28,404 nt of DNA from Pseudoneurospora amorphoporcata (GCA_033297205.1 MU859359.1:1-28404); one strand, 5' to 3'; positions 1 to 10,534 are shown, counted from the first letter of the stretch. Notes: a model not told the origin generated them from the letters alone. Translations and numbers: made by a program.

Positions 1-93
1 GTCGAGAGGGATCAACAAGGCCTTCGAGACCAAAGTAGTTTATTAGCTGAATTTGAACTACTGTTCCAAGCCCTGATCACAGCCCTTGTCACA
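1..93 (-). mobile_element. Terminal 93 bp of a solo-LTR-type repeat, cut by the window edge
   Basis: The first 93 bases are the reverse complement of the left end of the repeats at 15565-16097 and 26493-27124. All three share the block actactttggtctcgaag and the terminus TGTGACAAGGGC. The element ends at position 93 (…ccttgtcaca). The next five bases, ctgtg, would be the target-site duplication, but the other end lies outside the window. It abuts the RG-rich reading frame at 89-238 and supplies its stop codon. Confidence 0.8.
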
Positions 94-238
94 CTGTGCC
101 TCCCCTCTCTCCTCCTCCTCTACCTCTATTTGTATTGCCGCGGGGGCGGCCACGTCCTCTATTCTGTGTACCGGCTGCAGGCTGGCGGCGGTCGCCTCTA
201 TCCTCTGCCTCCAGGTCAACGTCCTCCCAGCTAGACAT
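89..238 (-). CDS. Short RG-rich ORF ending in the LTR terminus; probable tail of a disrupted gene
   Basis: A 49-codon minus-strand frame starts at an ATG at 238 and stops at TGA 89-91, inside the first bases of the LTR. The product begins acidic (MSSWEDVDLEAEDRGD) and becomes rich in RG and RGG, with an AT-hook-like GRGRPRGN core. RGG and AT-hook segments are typical of RNA- or DNA-binding tails. It partly overlaps, in another frame, the ORF at 231-638. I read it as the C-terminal part of a gene whose frame was broken upstream and whose true end was displaced by the LTR. A chance frame in GC-rich DNA is possible because it is short. Function is unknown. Confidence 0.3.
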   Translation of the reverse strand: MSSWEDVDLEAEDRGDRRQPAAGTQNRGRGRPRGNTNRGRGGGERGGTV

Positions 239-638
239 GTTTCACTGGATGGATGGCGCTACTCGTATCGAGGTTGAAGGATTCTGGCTTTGTACGGGGG
301 GTCGGCCGCGGGCGGGCTGGAGACGAGGCCGGCCACGAGGTCGTGATGCCGCCTGTGGTGCCGCTTGGAGTTGCGCTGGCGCCGTGGAGGGAGGAGGAGT
401 TTGGGTGTTGATTGGCGCAGTTAGCTGGGTTGTCTGCTGGAATCTCGATATTGTCGTTTATGTCGTTCGCGAAGAGCTCAAGGAAATTAAGCTGTTCAAA
501 ACCTTCGGCATCTTCTCCAGCACGTAACTTGTTTGTAGCGTTGTTAGCCCCCGGTCTTCCAATAATTTTGAAGAGTGTTAAGGAGCCGTAAAAGGGCCTC
601 GGCATCGGGTGGTCAAGTACCAAACGACAAAAGGCCAT
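231..638 (-). pseudogene. Unrecognised coding-like ORF, possible 3' part of gene H
   Basis: This open frame of about 135 codons has an acidic, helical-looking middle (residues around GEDAEGFEQLNFLELF) followed by an N/P/S/T-rich tail. It lies on the same strand and downstream of gene H, with about 200 bp of stop-rich DNA between them. No start, splice junction or domain could be fixed. The downstream RG-rich frame at 89-238 is in a different phase, so these may be two pieces of one decayed tail. No family is recognised. The evidence is only composition, strand and proximity. Confidence 0.3.
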
Positions 639-840
639 ATCGTGAGAAGGTAATCGAATTGGAAGATAATAAGTGGAAGAGGGCGCTTTTAAGGGAGATT
701 GCTAGGCTGTGTATAACGTAGAGGTAAACTTCTAGTTACCAGACTTTGGAGCCTCAACAATTAGGATAGGTGGTTTGGGAATTAGTTGGGGATCTTACAC
801 TTGACTTTGAGCTGAGTGCAGCCCTCGCATTTCTAGGCCT

Positions 841-1796
841 TCATCTCCTTGGTGAGGGTTTTGCTAACGTTGTGGACGAATATGGTGCCTGCTCGTGGAA
901 GGCCAGCTTTCCGTACAACGTGGGGATAATTGGCCTGGTCTGGCCTAGGGTGGCGATGCCGGACTCAAGATTGTTGTACCTCTCCATCATACTGGCCCAG
1001 GAGAAGGCGAGGAACGCAAATTGAACGTGTGCGGTCACGAGGTTGAAGACGGTTTGGTCCTCCGCCACCGGTATTTCTTGCACATATGCCTCCCACACAG
1101 GCGGTTGGAAGACGGTTGGCGGCGGGACGGCTTGTTGGGAAGCTTGTTGCGCTTGGTTTCGAGGGAGGCGTTCGAACGGCGGGATCAACGCGAACCGCCT
1201 GTTTCTGACGTGGTAGAAGATTGAATCTGCGGCAATGGATGTGTGAGAACAAAGCTGCTTCAAGTACATGTAGCCGTATATGTAACATGTGCACTCACCA
1301 GCAATCTTCCAGTATGTCGCGTGATTCTCCGTTCCCACTGCATTCCTCATGACCGTATCGAGATGGACTTGATTCCAATTGATGTCTGGTGCTCCGTTGA
1401 CAGGGTTGGCAGGCGGCGCCCTAAGGGGTACGGATGTTAGCTTGTCCCGAAAACCAGGTTGAATGGACGAGGTATGGTGCTCCGTAGCCTCGAATCTCGA
1501 TGTATACATTAGGTAAGTTACCCGTCGACAGGAGATCATATCGTAGAAACATGAGAGGAATGAAGTACTTGTATAGGATGAAGTTATTGGGAGGGGAAGT
1601 AGAGGGCTCAGACTCACTGCAACAGTTGCTGGTTCTGAAAGGGCTGGTGCTGCTGAACAGACTGCCGTTGCTGGAAAGGGTGTTGCTGCTGGAAAGGGTG
1701 TTGCTGCTGGGCAGGTTGTTGCTGCTGGGCAGGTTGTTGCTGCTGGACTGGCTCTTGCTGCTCAAAGAGCTGCGAGTCAATGCCGAGAAAGTCCAT
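841..1796 (-). CDS. Gene H: three-exon gene of unknown function, Gln-rich N-terminus, related to gene G
   Basis: Predicted exons are 1796-1618, 1495-1299 and 1226-841. Donors are GTGAGT and GTGAGT; acceptors are CGAG and CGCAG. The ATG at 1796 sits in a good context (GACAATGG). Residues 1-60 are Gln-rich, made of a six-residue repeat (QQQPAQ, QQHPFQ). Exon 3 begins after a phase-1 intron in ..YWKIA|DSIFYHVRNRR, which aligns with YWPIL|VEIFYFILRRR at the same intron phase in gene G. Near its end it has SGIATLGQTRPII, also matching G (QGIASLGQTRPII). After that motif the similarity stops and the frame ends about 25 codons later, so H is probably 3'-truncated or rearranged. No enzymatic motif was seen. 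Function is unknown. Confidence 0.6.
1647..1765 (-). repeat. In-frame 18-bp tandem repeat coding Gln-rich hexapeptides in gene H
   Basis: About six imperfect copies of an 18-bp unit (plus strand ctgctgggcaggttgttg or ctgctggaaagggtgttg) encode alternating QQQPAQ and QQHPFQ. All unit lengths are multiples of three, so copy-number change keeps the frame. Confidence 0.85.
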
Positions 1797-2157
1797 TGTC
1801 GCTGGAATGATGCTGATGGACTTTCGAAGAGACCACCGGTGAGTTGATCACTTTACGAAAACAAGAACCAATTGTCGTCGTGATGGCCTTTGAGGAAAAA
1901 GTGCATGGTACCGTGGGCTTTCCGCAACAGTAAGAAGATTTCCCAGCAACAATCTAGATTGGGCTGTCAGATGGGGGGTGGAGGTGAGTTTGACGTGGTA
2001 AGTGACGCTGGACGGACGCAGAAGACGGTTGGACTCCTTATGTCTGATTCCTGGAAGATGATAGCGAGCGGGAGCAGGTGGAAAGTTTATGAAGTCGAGC
2101 GGTAAAGCAAACCTGAAGTGATAGCAAATAATTCTGCTTGTCACGATGTTGGTCTTT
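1797..2157. other. Intergenic, presumed upstream region of gene H
   Basis: No supported gene, repeat or RNA was seen. The minus-strand ORF covering most of it has no coding character that I can defend. It probably holds the promoter and 5' UTR of gene H. Confidence 0.4.
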
Positions 2158-3022
2158 CTAGTGGTTGGCTTTGTCAAGTTCAGCGACCAGACGAGTCTTG
2201 CTGGGAGTCAAGAAGCAGGAGAAAGAATGGAAGTGGACCCATTCGAGGGACAGACCCAAACCAACCGCGCCAACTTTCACTGCGTCGAAGAGCCCGGGCC
2301 ACCTGGGATGAAGTCTTATTCGGCATCCAAGCCTGACGCTGCCGCCCCCGATAGAGACGCGAAGTCCCGTGACAATGGGTTTTAAACCGCCCGGCACTGG
2401 CAACCGGCCGCCGGCCGGCGCCCCGTGTCCCCTGTGGATACCGACATGACCGCCAGACATGTTGGGCGGGTGGTAGGTAGTCCGACCACCAACACCCCAA
2501 GCCATCATGTTGTCTTTCTGGAGCACGACATCCTCTATTGACAGGAAGCTCTTCAGCCGTAAGGCCAACGGTGGTGATAAGGTGGCGCATCTTAGGTAGT
2601 TAGCCGGTCGACAACAACGGCGATGTGCTTGAATTCTTGTCCTCGGCGTATACAGGGCGTTAGAGGGGTGACGTAGTCCACTGAGATGTCCTTCCATGGC
2701 GCAAAAGGCACAGCCAGCGGTTTCAAGAAACCGTGGGGGGAGTGCCGTAATGGCTTGGATGTTGCGTAGCGGACATGCCGGGCCAGAAGAAGGATTGCGA
2801 GAGCAACGAGTTGAGACCCGCGCTCCTTGGTCGGGCTTGGTTCTCGTGCCAAGGTAGGTAGGTACCTGCTATGTTACAGGTAAGGTAAGGTAGTAGGTAC
2901 CTATGAAAGAAGCGGTGTTCTGCCTCGTCGTAAAGTTTCAAGCCCCGGCGAGCTTTCTGTAGGTGGCATCGTCGCTCATCGGTGAAAATGGGACATGGCG
3001 GGTATGAGGTTCGCCGACCCAA
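2158..3022 (-). mobile_element. Decayed Ty3/gypsy retrotransposon integrase fragment
   Basis: Minus-strand frames carry, in order, FFWPGM (about 2780), PHGFLKPLAVPFAPWKDISVDYV with the first catalytic Asp of the integrase core (about 2663-2740), FKHIAVVVDRLT (2597-2636), a GLTAEEL segment after a frameshift, and RLGCRIRL near 2330. This order is characteristic of Ty3/gypsy Pol integrases: the zinc-binding region, then the rve core. The segments lie in different frames and the HHCC Cys pair and DRG-type second catalytic region are damaged, so it is not functional. No LTR or other Pol domain was found beside it. It may be a relic of the same class of element as the chromodomain at 14.2 kb, but that is inference. 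Confidence 0.8.
2850..2912. repeat. AGGTA/TACCT-rich low-complexity tract
   Basis: Repeated aggta and ggtacct words (ggtaggtaggtacctg, aggtaaggtaaggtagtagg) form an imperfect simple repeat containing the palindrome aggtacct. The same aggtacct word recurs widely through the window. Confidence 0.6.
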
Positions 3023-3435
3023 AGAGAAGAGAAACCGGCTTTGAGAAGATGACGATGGGAAGTGCTGTCATTTCCCTAAAAATTCACTAGGTTGGTGTAG
3101 GCCATCAAGATCCATGGGTTTGTCCATGCAGTTTTGTGGACTAGATGTCTATGACACACTGGTTATATAGAGGTACGATTCCATGCGTCCAACGCCCGGT
3201 TATGAACGATGACCTCCTGTTCCAGGACCAGGTCTTCCTGAAGGAGAAAGAGCACGGGAACTGGTCACTCGACCCTTGGCTTCAAGGGGCAGCTCCAGAT
3301 CAACAAGAAGCAAGTCACGATGAAAGCAGGAAGTACCTCTAGGTATGTGTTACCGAACTGTGGTTGACAACTATCTCTAGAGGTATTTAGCACTAGCTAA
3401 TCCGTAGTAGGTACGAGATTTGTGTTATGCCCGAC
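3023..3435. other. Intergenic, nothing recognised
   Basis: Only short ORFs without recognisable motifs are present. It separates the integrase relic from the Gly-rich fragment. Confidence 0.4.
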
Positions 3436-3575
3436 TCTATACCGCCGGGGATGTACAAGAAAATGTGGTACAAGTGGAATGTACATGAATCAGGAATAGA
3501 GTGATATGAGACAGGAATAAACTACAGAAACGATGAGAGGAAGATAGCTTTGGCCCCCATCCGGGAACACTTTCC

Positions 3576-3805
3576 TTAATGACCATCGCCGCCCCCGCCC
3601 TGGTAGCCACCTCCGCCACCCTGGTAACCATCGCCGCCACCACGCAGCTTGGCCTTTCCCTCAAAACAGCGGGCTCTGGCTGCCGCGGCTGTTGATAAGG
3701 AGACTGGCCATACGTCCCGGAGTAGCCAGCAGGCGGGTTGTCCGCCGGCGGGGACCGATGGACCACTAGGTCAATGTTGACTGCGCTTGCTAGTGCCAGG
3801 CGAGC
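3576..3805 (-). pseudogene. Gly-rich C-terminal gene fragment with a frameshift
   Basis: A minus-strand frame reads ..SQIEAARLALASAVNIDLV followed by a Pro/Gln/Tyr-rich stretch. Near 3665 the coding signal moves to another frame, which reads a glycine-rich tail of GGGDGYQ-type repeats and stops at TAA 3576-3578. Gly-rich tails of this kind occur on RNA-binding and cell-wall proteins, but no folded domain is visible. The frame change and missing 5' end suggest a relic. Confidence 0.35.
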
Positions 3806-3833
3806 AGCCTCTATCTGGGAGATGTTGGGTGTT

Positions 3834-4279
3834 GAATTGGATGGAAGTCAATCAATCGTCTTGTTCCAATTGAGGGAAGAGGGACTCGGATATAGCGAGT
3901 CTGGGATCCTTCGTTCCTGGTGTCGATGTAGATGAGGAGCATGGGATGGAAGAAGACACAAGGAGGCGGGAAAACTTGTTGTTGTTGTTATGCTGGCACT
4001 GGGTCGTTTAGGGTAGGTTGACTTCTAGAGGTTGTGGTGCTCCCTAGCCTCATTTCATTCCGCCGCGGCGGAAGAAGCTAGTAGTTCATCGTCAAAGGAG
4101 AACCCCGGTAAGGACACAAGAGCATCGAGATTGGGGCGAGTCCATGCTGTCAGCAATCATGGGCCGGACAAAGTCCTTGGTGGTTGCAGCTTGTGCAAAT
4201 GAGCAGAGCATATCCAGCATTGCAACAGCATTGCTGATAACTCGGTTGAATTGGATGGAAGTCAATCGTCTTGTTCCAA
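3834..4279. repeat. Local duplication pair of about 35 bp
   Basis: The word ttgaattggatggaagtcaa, followed by (tc)aatcgtcttgttccaa, occurs at about 3834-3871 and again at about 4244-4279. The first copy has a 4-bp aatc expansion. This is one sign of segmental duplication within 3.4-5.1 kb. Confidence 0.75.
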
Positions 4280-5055
4280 GGGAGACCGAGGAGAGCAGTG
4301 CAACAGCCTTGCTGATGTTGAACATGAGGCTTGCATGCTCCTGCAGCCCCTCCTTCAGGTCGATGATGATGTTGTCGCTCTGCATGGTAGCGATGTCTGA
4401 GACCTCCCGTCCAGGCATAGGGCATACATCCAGCCGGCATACTGCGCAGGAGGAAGAGAAGCGCCTCTAGATAGACGGCAGTTGTCAGTGGTCTCTTGCG
4501 GCATCACATGCCGCCGCGGCGAAGAAGCGACCGACATCTTTAGCGCTTGCCACGAGCAGAGGTGGCCGCCCTTGATGGGTGGGATACCTCTACGGGGCCA
4601 TTGCGATCTGTTGATCAAGACAAGTAATCGAGCGTGTGATCCCGAGGGCTCCTGTTGTTTTCAGTTCTGGCCAAAAAGCCGCCTAGAAAGCTTCCAGATG
4701 ACATTTGGCTTGAGAACATCCAAGGGTCTCTTGTCGGACGGTTTAAGAACATGCATGGTAGGAGGGGTGATCAGTTCACCTTTAGTGGGTTATGGCGGCC
4801 CGTTCGGCGTGGATGAGGCTGTCGAAAGAAAGAACAGGTTGTTGAATGAAAAGAACTGAATTGAAGAAATTGGTTGTAGTAGTGATGGTGTTAGGTCGTT
4901 TGGGGTAGGTTGAGTTCTAGGGGTTGTCTGGCTCCCTAATGTTGCATGAGTGCAGCTGCGGACCCTGCACGTTAACACGTTTATTTCCTAAAATCCCTAA
5001 CGCGGACCCGAACACGCCTCTAGTCTCATTTTTTTCATCGCGGCGGATGAAACGG
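3988..5055. repeat. Diverged duplicated segment at 3988-4077 and 4882-5055
   Basis: Both places share ggtcgttt(a/g)gggtaggttga(c/g)ttctag(a/g)ggttgt, then gctccct, then cctcattt..ccgcggcgg-like sequence. In the right-hand copy about 85 bp (about 4937-5022) is inserted relative to the left-hand copy. The insert contains two direct gcggaccc words and no convincing terminal inverted repeat. Confidence 0.6.
4092..4418 (-). CDS. Unrecognised helical protein fragment (N)
   Basis: This is a 108-codon minus-strand frame with amphipathic helical character: a DIATMQSDNIIIDLKEGL stretch, then SKAVALLSSV and SNAVAMLDML. Near position 4140 the coding-like signal appears to move one frame over, to a tail ending FSFDDELLASSAAAE and a stop, which suggests a 1-bp indel or a missed intron. 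The sequence just upstream (about 4500-4620) resembles part of gene M (KMSVASS against KMAVSSA). I recognise no domain. It could be a partial duplicate of a neighbouring gene. Confidence 0.4.
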   Translation of the reverse strand: MPGREVSDIATMQSDNIIIDLKEGLQEHASLMFNISKAVALLSSVSLGTRRLTSIQFNRVISNAVAMLDMLCSFAQAATTKDFVRPMIADSMDSPQSRCSCVLTGVLL

Positions 5056-5541
5056 CCATCTTGGCCACGTGGACCACTGGGCCCATTCTTGGTGCCGTGC
5101 GCTTGCTGATGGGACCCTTGGTGACACGGCCGGTGTTGGTGGTGACCCTGCGGCTAGCAACTCTGCTAGCACGCTGTTGGTGTGCGGCAGGAGGCATCGA
5201 TATGTTTGAGCACTTGGTCTCCACCGGAAGGAAGTGTCCCATGGTGATATTGACGACTGCCATGGCCACCACTTCCGCAGAGTGCCTTTCTGCCATGGCG
5301 CAGATGACATGATCGCTTTCCTCTGAACTAACGGGGCAGATATCCAGGAATGGCCGCGTTGGCCTTCCTCGCTGTGGACTGTGTCAGCTTGGTCTTGTTG
5401 CTGGGGGAAAGGATGGGGACTTACGTAGGTTTCTGCCAGGGAGGAGTGACTGAGCCGTCGGAAACTTCCTTCGGACTCGCTTGGTTCCGATGAGCAAGAA
5501 GAGCAATGCCGGCACTTGGAAATGGCTGGGAATGACGACAA
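4997..5541 (-). CDS. Gene M: two-exon gene of unknown function, 5' end unresolved
   Basis: Exon a (5541 or further upstream, to 5425) and exon b (5371-4997) are joined by a 53-nt intron with GTAAGT donor, a CTGAC branch-like site and CCACAG acceptor, in phase 0. The spliced frame reads ..SSLAETY|RGRPTRPFLDI.., then AERHSAEVVAMAVVNITMGH, and ends in a basic Arg/Lys/Thr-rich tail before TAG at 4997. Exon a is rich in Ser and Cys. No in-frame ATG is visible near 5541, so the true start is upstream, in another exon, or lost. The tail resembles sequence duplicated near 4.5 kb. No family is recognised. The splice signals and the long open spliced frame are the support. Confidence 0.5.
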
Positions 5542-6650
5542 AAACTGTATGGTATAACAGAAATAAAACAGACTGCCCGGGCGCGCGAGCGTGCTGGAAA
5601 AGCCTCAGGACGGAAGAAAAGAGCGGAACATATTGACTGGATGGAAACAAAAGATCAAGACATAGAGGAGATGAAGGAGAGGGAATGATGATTTGGGTCA
5701 AAGCCCTCACTCATACTGTTGTTGAGGTGTTGGAGGGCGGGGGGATTTGTTGTTGATGGGAAGGTGACTAAGGTACTGGAGGACGGGAGGAGTTCATGAG
5801 GAGGAGAAAGAAATCGGATGTGAAGGAGGAGCAAGAAGGAAATGGGAAAAGGAGGAGTAAAAGTGTGACGTCGCGTAAGGGTTCAGTAGCCCTACTGGAG
5901 GGGTACACCTTGCAATGAGAAGTGGGGGGTGAGTGCATGGAGGGGACATGGAGGTCACGGGGGTGTGCAAAACAGAGGGTAAACGGTGTCTCGACCGTCT
6001 ACTGATGTCGATTATTACCGAATACGGACACCTGCAAGGTACGTTCTGGTGAGGGGCAGGGATGTGAGCGTGTAGGCGGTTGTCCTATGCCTACAGGTAA
6101 GGTACAGAGATATTATACGTCATGCCGGTTGAGCCTGGCCGCGTGACCGTTGTCAGGTATGGTACCTGGTGCTTGCGTTCTTTGGGAAGGACGGCAACAA
6201 ATGGGAGCAAAGTAGGTGAACTTATACCTGCTGAGCGTGAGCTGAGTGACACACTGATACTCAAACTCATTTTCAGCCGCCGGAGTCACTCCAGTTACCT
6301 AGTCACAGGTGACAGTATGAAGGAGAACTTTCAAGGCGATACACATACAAGGGAAAGTGACACATGAGTGACTATCGCATTAAGATTATAGACCACTGAG
6401 TGTATATGACAAGATCTTATTAAACAGTCACGTTCATCATGTACCAACTGAAGAATACGAGGACGCAAGTCGCAAAGAATCAACGTGTTGAAGTAACTTT
6501 AAGCAGAGTCAAGCCTTGCTCTGACCTCTTCCATCACCTTCTCCTCAATCGAGGAGTGCTTGGCGCACTCGTCGCTTTGTCCTCTTTGTGAAGTATTAAT
6601 ATCGAATTCTCTGTCCCTCAGCCACTATAACGGTCCTTGTTCTCCTCCTC
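5542..6650. other. About 1.1 kb without a supported gene
   Basis: There are only short ORFs and purine-rich tracts (gaggagaaagaaatcg type, 5790-5860). It probably includes the upstream region of gene M and the downstream region of gene G. No RNA gene, repeat family member or transposon end was recognised. Confidence 0.4.
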
Positions 6651-8727
6651 CTAATAGGTACCTGGCATAGTGTTGAGACCCGATACTCCCTGAATCATAT
6701 CCATGAACGCAGCGTCCTCCATCAGCTCGAGGACACGACTGTGAAAGGCATATCGAACATCGACATCACGGGGCTCTGGCTCAACTTCGCCCTGCGCTGC
6801 TAGGTATTCGACGATCAGATCCCATTTGGCTCCGTACTGGTAATCGTCTATCGTTATGTGTGCCTCGCCCTGGTAGTTATCGTTATTGTTCTCCGCCTCT
6901 TTGGTTGCGTCTTCGATGGTGAGCCTTTTATCGGAGCTATTAGCGTTCTCGTATTGGTAATAAGAGCTTTCGTCTCCGTAACCAGCGCGGCCGTCACCTC
7001 GATTCGGAGCTGGCTGGTAAGGCTCCGGTCGCCTCATAGACCGGATGAACCAGGCAGGAACCTCAAAATGTCGCTTGTAAAATGCCTGTTGCTCGAGAGA
7101 AAAGCCTGCAAGAACCGCTGCTTCCACAGGCGGCTCCATAGCTTGCACTTCCGGGTCCACAACGTGAACCCGTACCTTCTTGGTGGGATGCACGCTATGC
7201 TCGGGTTCTGGATCGGTATTATTGGAGGTGTCGTTATCTCTCGGCCGCTTTTGGTTGGTACCAAGATAGGTCTCGGACTCTCGGTTTAGGATTCGTTCCT
7301 ATGATCGGATTTGTTGATGCTGCTGTCATTGTCATCGTTAGTCCTCGGCCGCTTCTTTCCCCGGCTGGACCTGGCACCGGCATTAGCAACAGCATCGGAA
7401 TCGGAATCGGAATCGGCATCAGCATCTGCATCTGCATCAGAATTGGTATCGGTATCGTAATCGGTATCGACATCAATTTGAGGTTGTTCGTCGGAGCCTG
7501 GGTCCACTTCGAGAACGTCCTGAGGAGCTTTCTAAGCTTCCTCTGTGAGCATCTCCTTGGGCTTGCCCTTCCGGGTGGCAGCCGCCTTTTTCAGCACGGT
7601 AGTTCCAACCTTGAGCACTTTGCGTCTGTTACGGTTCGTTGACTTGTTGGAGATCTTTGTCTGAAGCTCGGATTTTGGGTTGCTGGCAAAGCGAGTAAGG
7701 TGCGGCAGTGAATACATGTTCATCACCGACGCCTTCGAGATCTGTACCCGTACACGGATGCAGTTAGCGGATGGTTATCTCCAACAGAAAAAGGTGAATG
7801 CGAGATAGGGGACAAGAATGCTCACTTTGAACAGCTTCGTGAGCGTGTCACTCCGCTCCTTGTGGGTTTGGTACGGTTGGATATCCAAACGATTGATAGA
7901 GGATGATCCTATAGATAGACCGAGGTGACTGTCTCTTAACGCCAGCGATGCCTCCCAACCGAACAACGCAACGTCCAAGGTGGACAAACCTCGCTTCCTC
8001 TTGACGATGTAATTGAGCTTCTTCTTTTTGCCCTTTCCATGGTACTTCTGGTCCAGCATTCCTGACTCGTTCATGGCGGCCAGACTCAAGCCATTGGCGA
8101 GTGCTTTCTGGTCACTCTGAGTCAGAGGTATGTCGTCGTTGCCATTGGCCTGGCCTAGCGTTGTATGTGCTTTTGCCGCCGCCTGACGGAAACGCCACTC
8201 CCTGCAGGCTAGGAAGTCAACTTCGTTGTCGAGGGGGATAGTCGCGCCCTTTTGTTTCAGGGCAGGATCGCTCTTCAGGTCGTCAAGAGCTTGCAGCCTG
8301 TTGATGATGGGTCGTGTTTGACCAAGCGAGGCGATGCCCTGGTCCAAGGCGTTCGACTTGGCGAGTGTGATGCTCCAAGTCCAAGCAACATTGGTGAACA
8401 TTTGATGATCGGATATGGCTTGTCGAACCTCCTTGCTGAGGTTGTTCGAGGCTAGGAACACGTTGATTGCGGGGAACCTAATTGGGTGTGGCGATGGACC
8501 CGACTTTGCATAGTAGATTCGGCGTCGGAGGATGAAGTAGAAGATCTCAACTAGCGCATAAGTTCAGCGTGTGTACAAATTATTTTGTCGTCGTTGGACT
8601 ACTTACCAAGGATCGGCCAGTAGACTTCTTTCTGGTCCTCGCTGGCCGCGTACATGATGTCTTCGAGGTTTTCGGGTTCCATCATGGGAGGCATAATGGC
8701 TGATTGTGGAGATGACATCGTGGCCAT
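6651..8727 (-). pseudogene. Gene G: divergent family member linking family 1 and gene H; 3' half broken or mis-spliced
   Basis: Exon 1 is 8727-8607 (ATG at 8727; other in-frame ATGs at 8718, 8694, 8685 and 8682). A phase-1 intron (GTAAGT..CGCTAG) leads to exon 2, 8550-7826, and a phase-0 intron (GTGAGC..TACAG) leads to exon 3, starting at 7741. Exon 2 contains QGIASLGQTRPII, shared with gene H, and a basic GKGKKKKLNYIVKRKR stretch. Exon 3 begins ISKASV..LTRFASNPKSEL followed by TKISNKSTN. This matches family 1 across its exon 3/exon 4 boundary (SKAAV..RYVHNPVTELD|TKLSNNHTN in copy B), but without the intron. An in-frame TAG at 7534-7532 is followed by further coding-like sequence (acidic DADADADS run) to TAA at 7286, then a frame change into a long frame ending at 6651 (..SGLNTMPGTY). 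Either undetected introns exist or it is decaying. Confidence 0.6.
7396..7475 (-). repeat. Hexanucleotide tandem repeat encoding a DA/DS/DT acidic run in gene G
   Basis: Plus strand ggaatcggaatcggcatcag and neighbouring hexamers encode DTDTN, then DADADADADSDSDSD on the minus strand. This is an in-frame acidic low-complexity tract. Confidence 0.85.
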
Positions 8728-10534
8728 TCAGTTCTGGAGAAGATCTGTTGGTCCTTACGGCTTGATAAGTCGTCGAGTCGGGTGTCGAGCGGTGCCAAAT
8801 GCTGCTATGCTGGACAGCCCGGGATGGAGAGCTTGTGGTGTTGGAGCGATCGGAGGGTGGGCGACGTCGATTAGAAACAGGAGAGCAGAAGCGAAATGTC
8901 AAGGGCGGATAAAAGGCGCAATGATGTATCGCTGATGTTTTGGCGGAAACCAAAGTTCCCCAAGAAAACTGCTGGTTTTGCGGAAAGAAATGAGCCAAGA
9001 ATAATCTGAAGAGTGGTTCGAGATTGGAGTTGGGAAGAGGATTGGGACTGCGGGTGTAATTGGGACATGCGCTTGGCGGGGTCTTGGCACCGGCTGAAGG
9101 TTGTGCAAGCGACAGGCAAGAGCAACCCGACTTGCAGGTAGACGCTGCATGCGAACTTGAAAAGAGCTTGCCAAAATGGACCGAGAGATCATGCACGCCT
9201 ACTCAAAGTTACCTGAGGTCTGTAATATTACAATGTGTGACTGGTTGCCGTAACTACAACCCAACTTCGAAGCAACCATTATATATTCCAAAGTCTGCAA
9301 AATACAGACATGTCCAGGCAAGGAGATGCCTACTACAAAAGCAATACCGACCTTATCAAAATGCAAGGGAATCGGGTGAGAGGAGAGCTGAGTTCCGATA
9401 CATATACTAGACGTCAGTATGGCCGTTCTGATTCAACTTGATACCACACGGGTAGGATGTCGCTGAGTGTCCCTAGAACCTTGTTGACATGTCGTTGAAA
9501 TGGTCGCACGTGCCTCATCACGTGAGCCTCCCAGCAGTGTCCGACGAAGCAAATCGTGTAGGGAAGTGGTCTGTGCACCTTAAGTCGAACAATGACGGAC
9601 AAAGCCAGAACAACACCCTTGTCAAGTGCATTGTTTGGTCAGCAATCACTTGTTCTTTCACGACAAGGTAGATTGCGATTATTTGAGGTCCTTTCGAGCC
9701 GGATCAGATTTTCGAAGACAACTTGTGTCAAACCGCACTTATGGCTCTACCTGCTCTTTGGAAATGTTTACTTCCAATGTTTTGGCAATGCAAGCCCCTG
9801 AACACAGCGTCCGTCTCTCTACAACCAACGCCAAAGCTATAGAATGGGAGAAATGACCTTATAGACATGTATTAGAAGCATACCCAACACATACGACCAT
9901 AGATGGTAGAAAACTCGGGATCCCGTCCGCTCTCCCATAGATAAGCTACCAATCGCCAGACTAGTAGCTGGGTCGGTGACGACCAGCGAATCCCTGGTGT
10001 TGTATGTTTCTTTTGACTTTTTGGCCTGCTGAATCTTGTAAGTCGCTTTTGCTTTTTTCTCCTTTTGACTTGTTTTGCCTTTTGCTGATGTATTATTTAT
10101 GTGAATAATGAAACAGCAACTCCATGTCCTCAACTCTGGAAATATCGAACAATTCACCCTTTCAAAACACATTGTACGAGGATGAGAATTAGGTTGCTCG
10201 GAAGTAACGACCACCAACATATTGCACGCCAAATCAATGCAAAACACTGGACGGCACATCTACATGTGCGGGAAGAAACAGGACTCAAAAAAACTTTAGT
10301 GTCATGTTACGATGCAGCAACTATCTCCCCTCAAGAGTTCTAACGGATTGAGTGATCCTACGCTGCGCAAGCTACGAGAAGCACAAAGAGGCTCAATGAA
10401 ACGTCAACCATCGGCACCATTCACCATGTACATGTACTCGTCCCCCGTCTTGTCCTTTCCCTCCTACACCAACCCCTAGGGGGACCGATCCATCGGAGAC
10501 CCTTGAATCCTTGCCCTTAAGTTGGCTTCCCACC
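8728..10534. other. About 1.8 kb without a supported gene
   Basis: The right flank of G (8728-9200) is probably its promoter; the long minus-strand ORF there is out of frame with exon 1 and lacks motifs. From 9200 to 10534 I see only short ORFs and a K/T-rich low-complexity stretch near 10000-10080. No family-1 exon, RNA gene or transposon motif was recognised. Confidence 0.4.

Noticed and set aside
96..527. 143-codon plus-strand ORF at the left edge
   Set aside because: Antisense to the RG-rich and coding-like minus-strand frames. No motif, and composition explained by GC-rich repeats.
8603..9196. 197-codon minus-strand ORF covering the start of gene G
   Set aside because: It is out of phase with G exon 1, whose ATG, donor site and match to gene H support the other frame.
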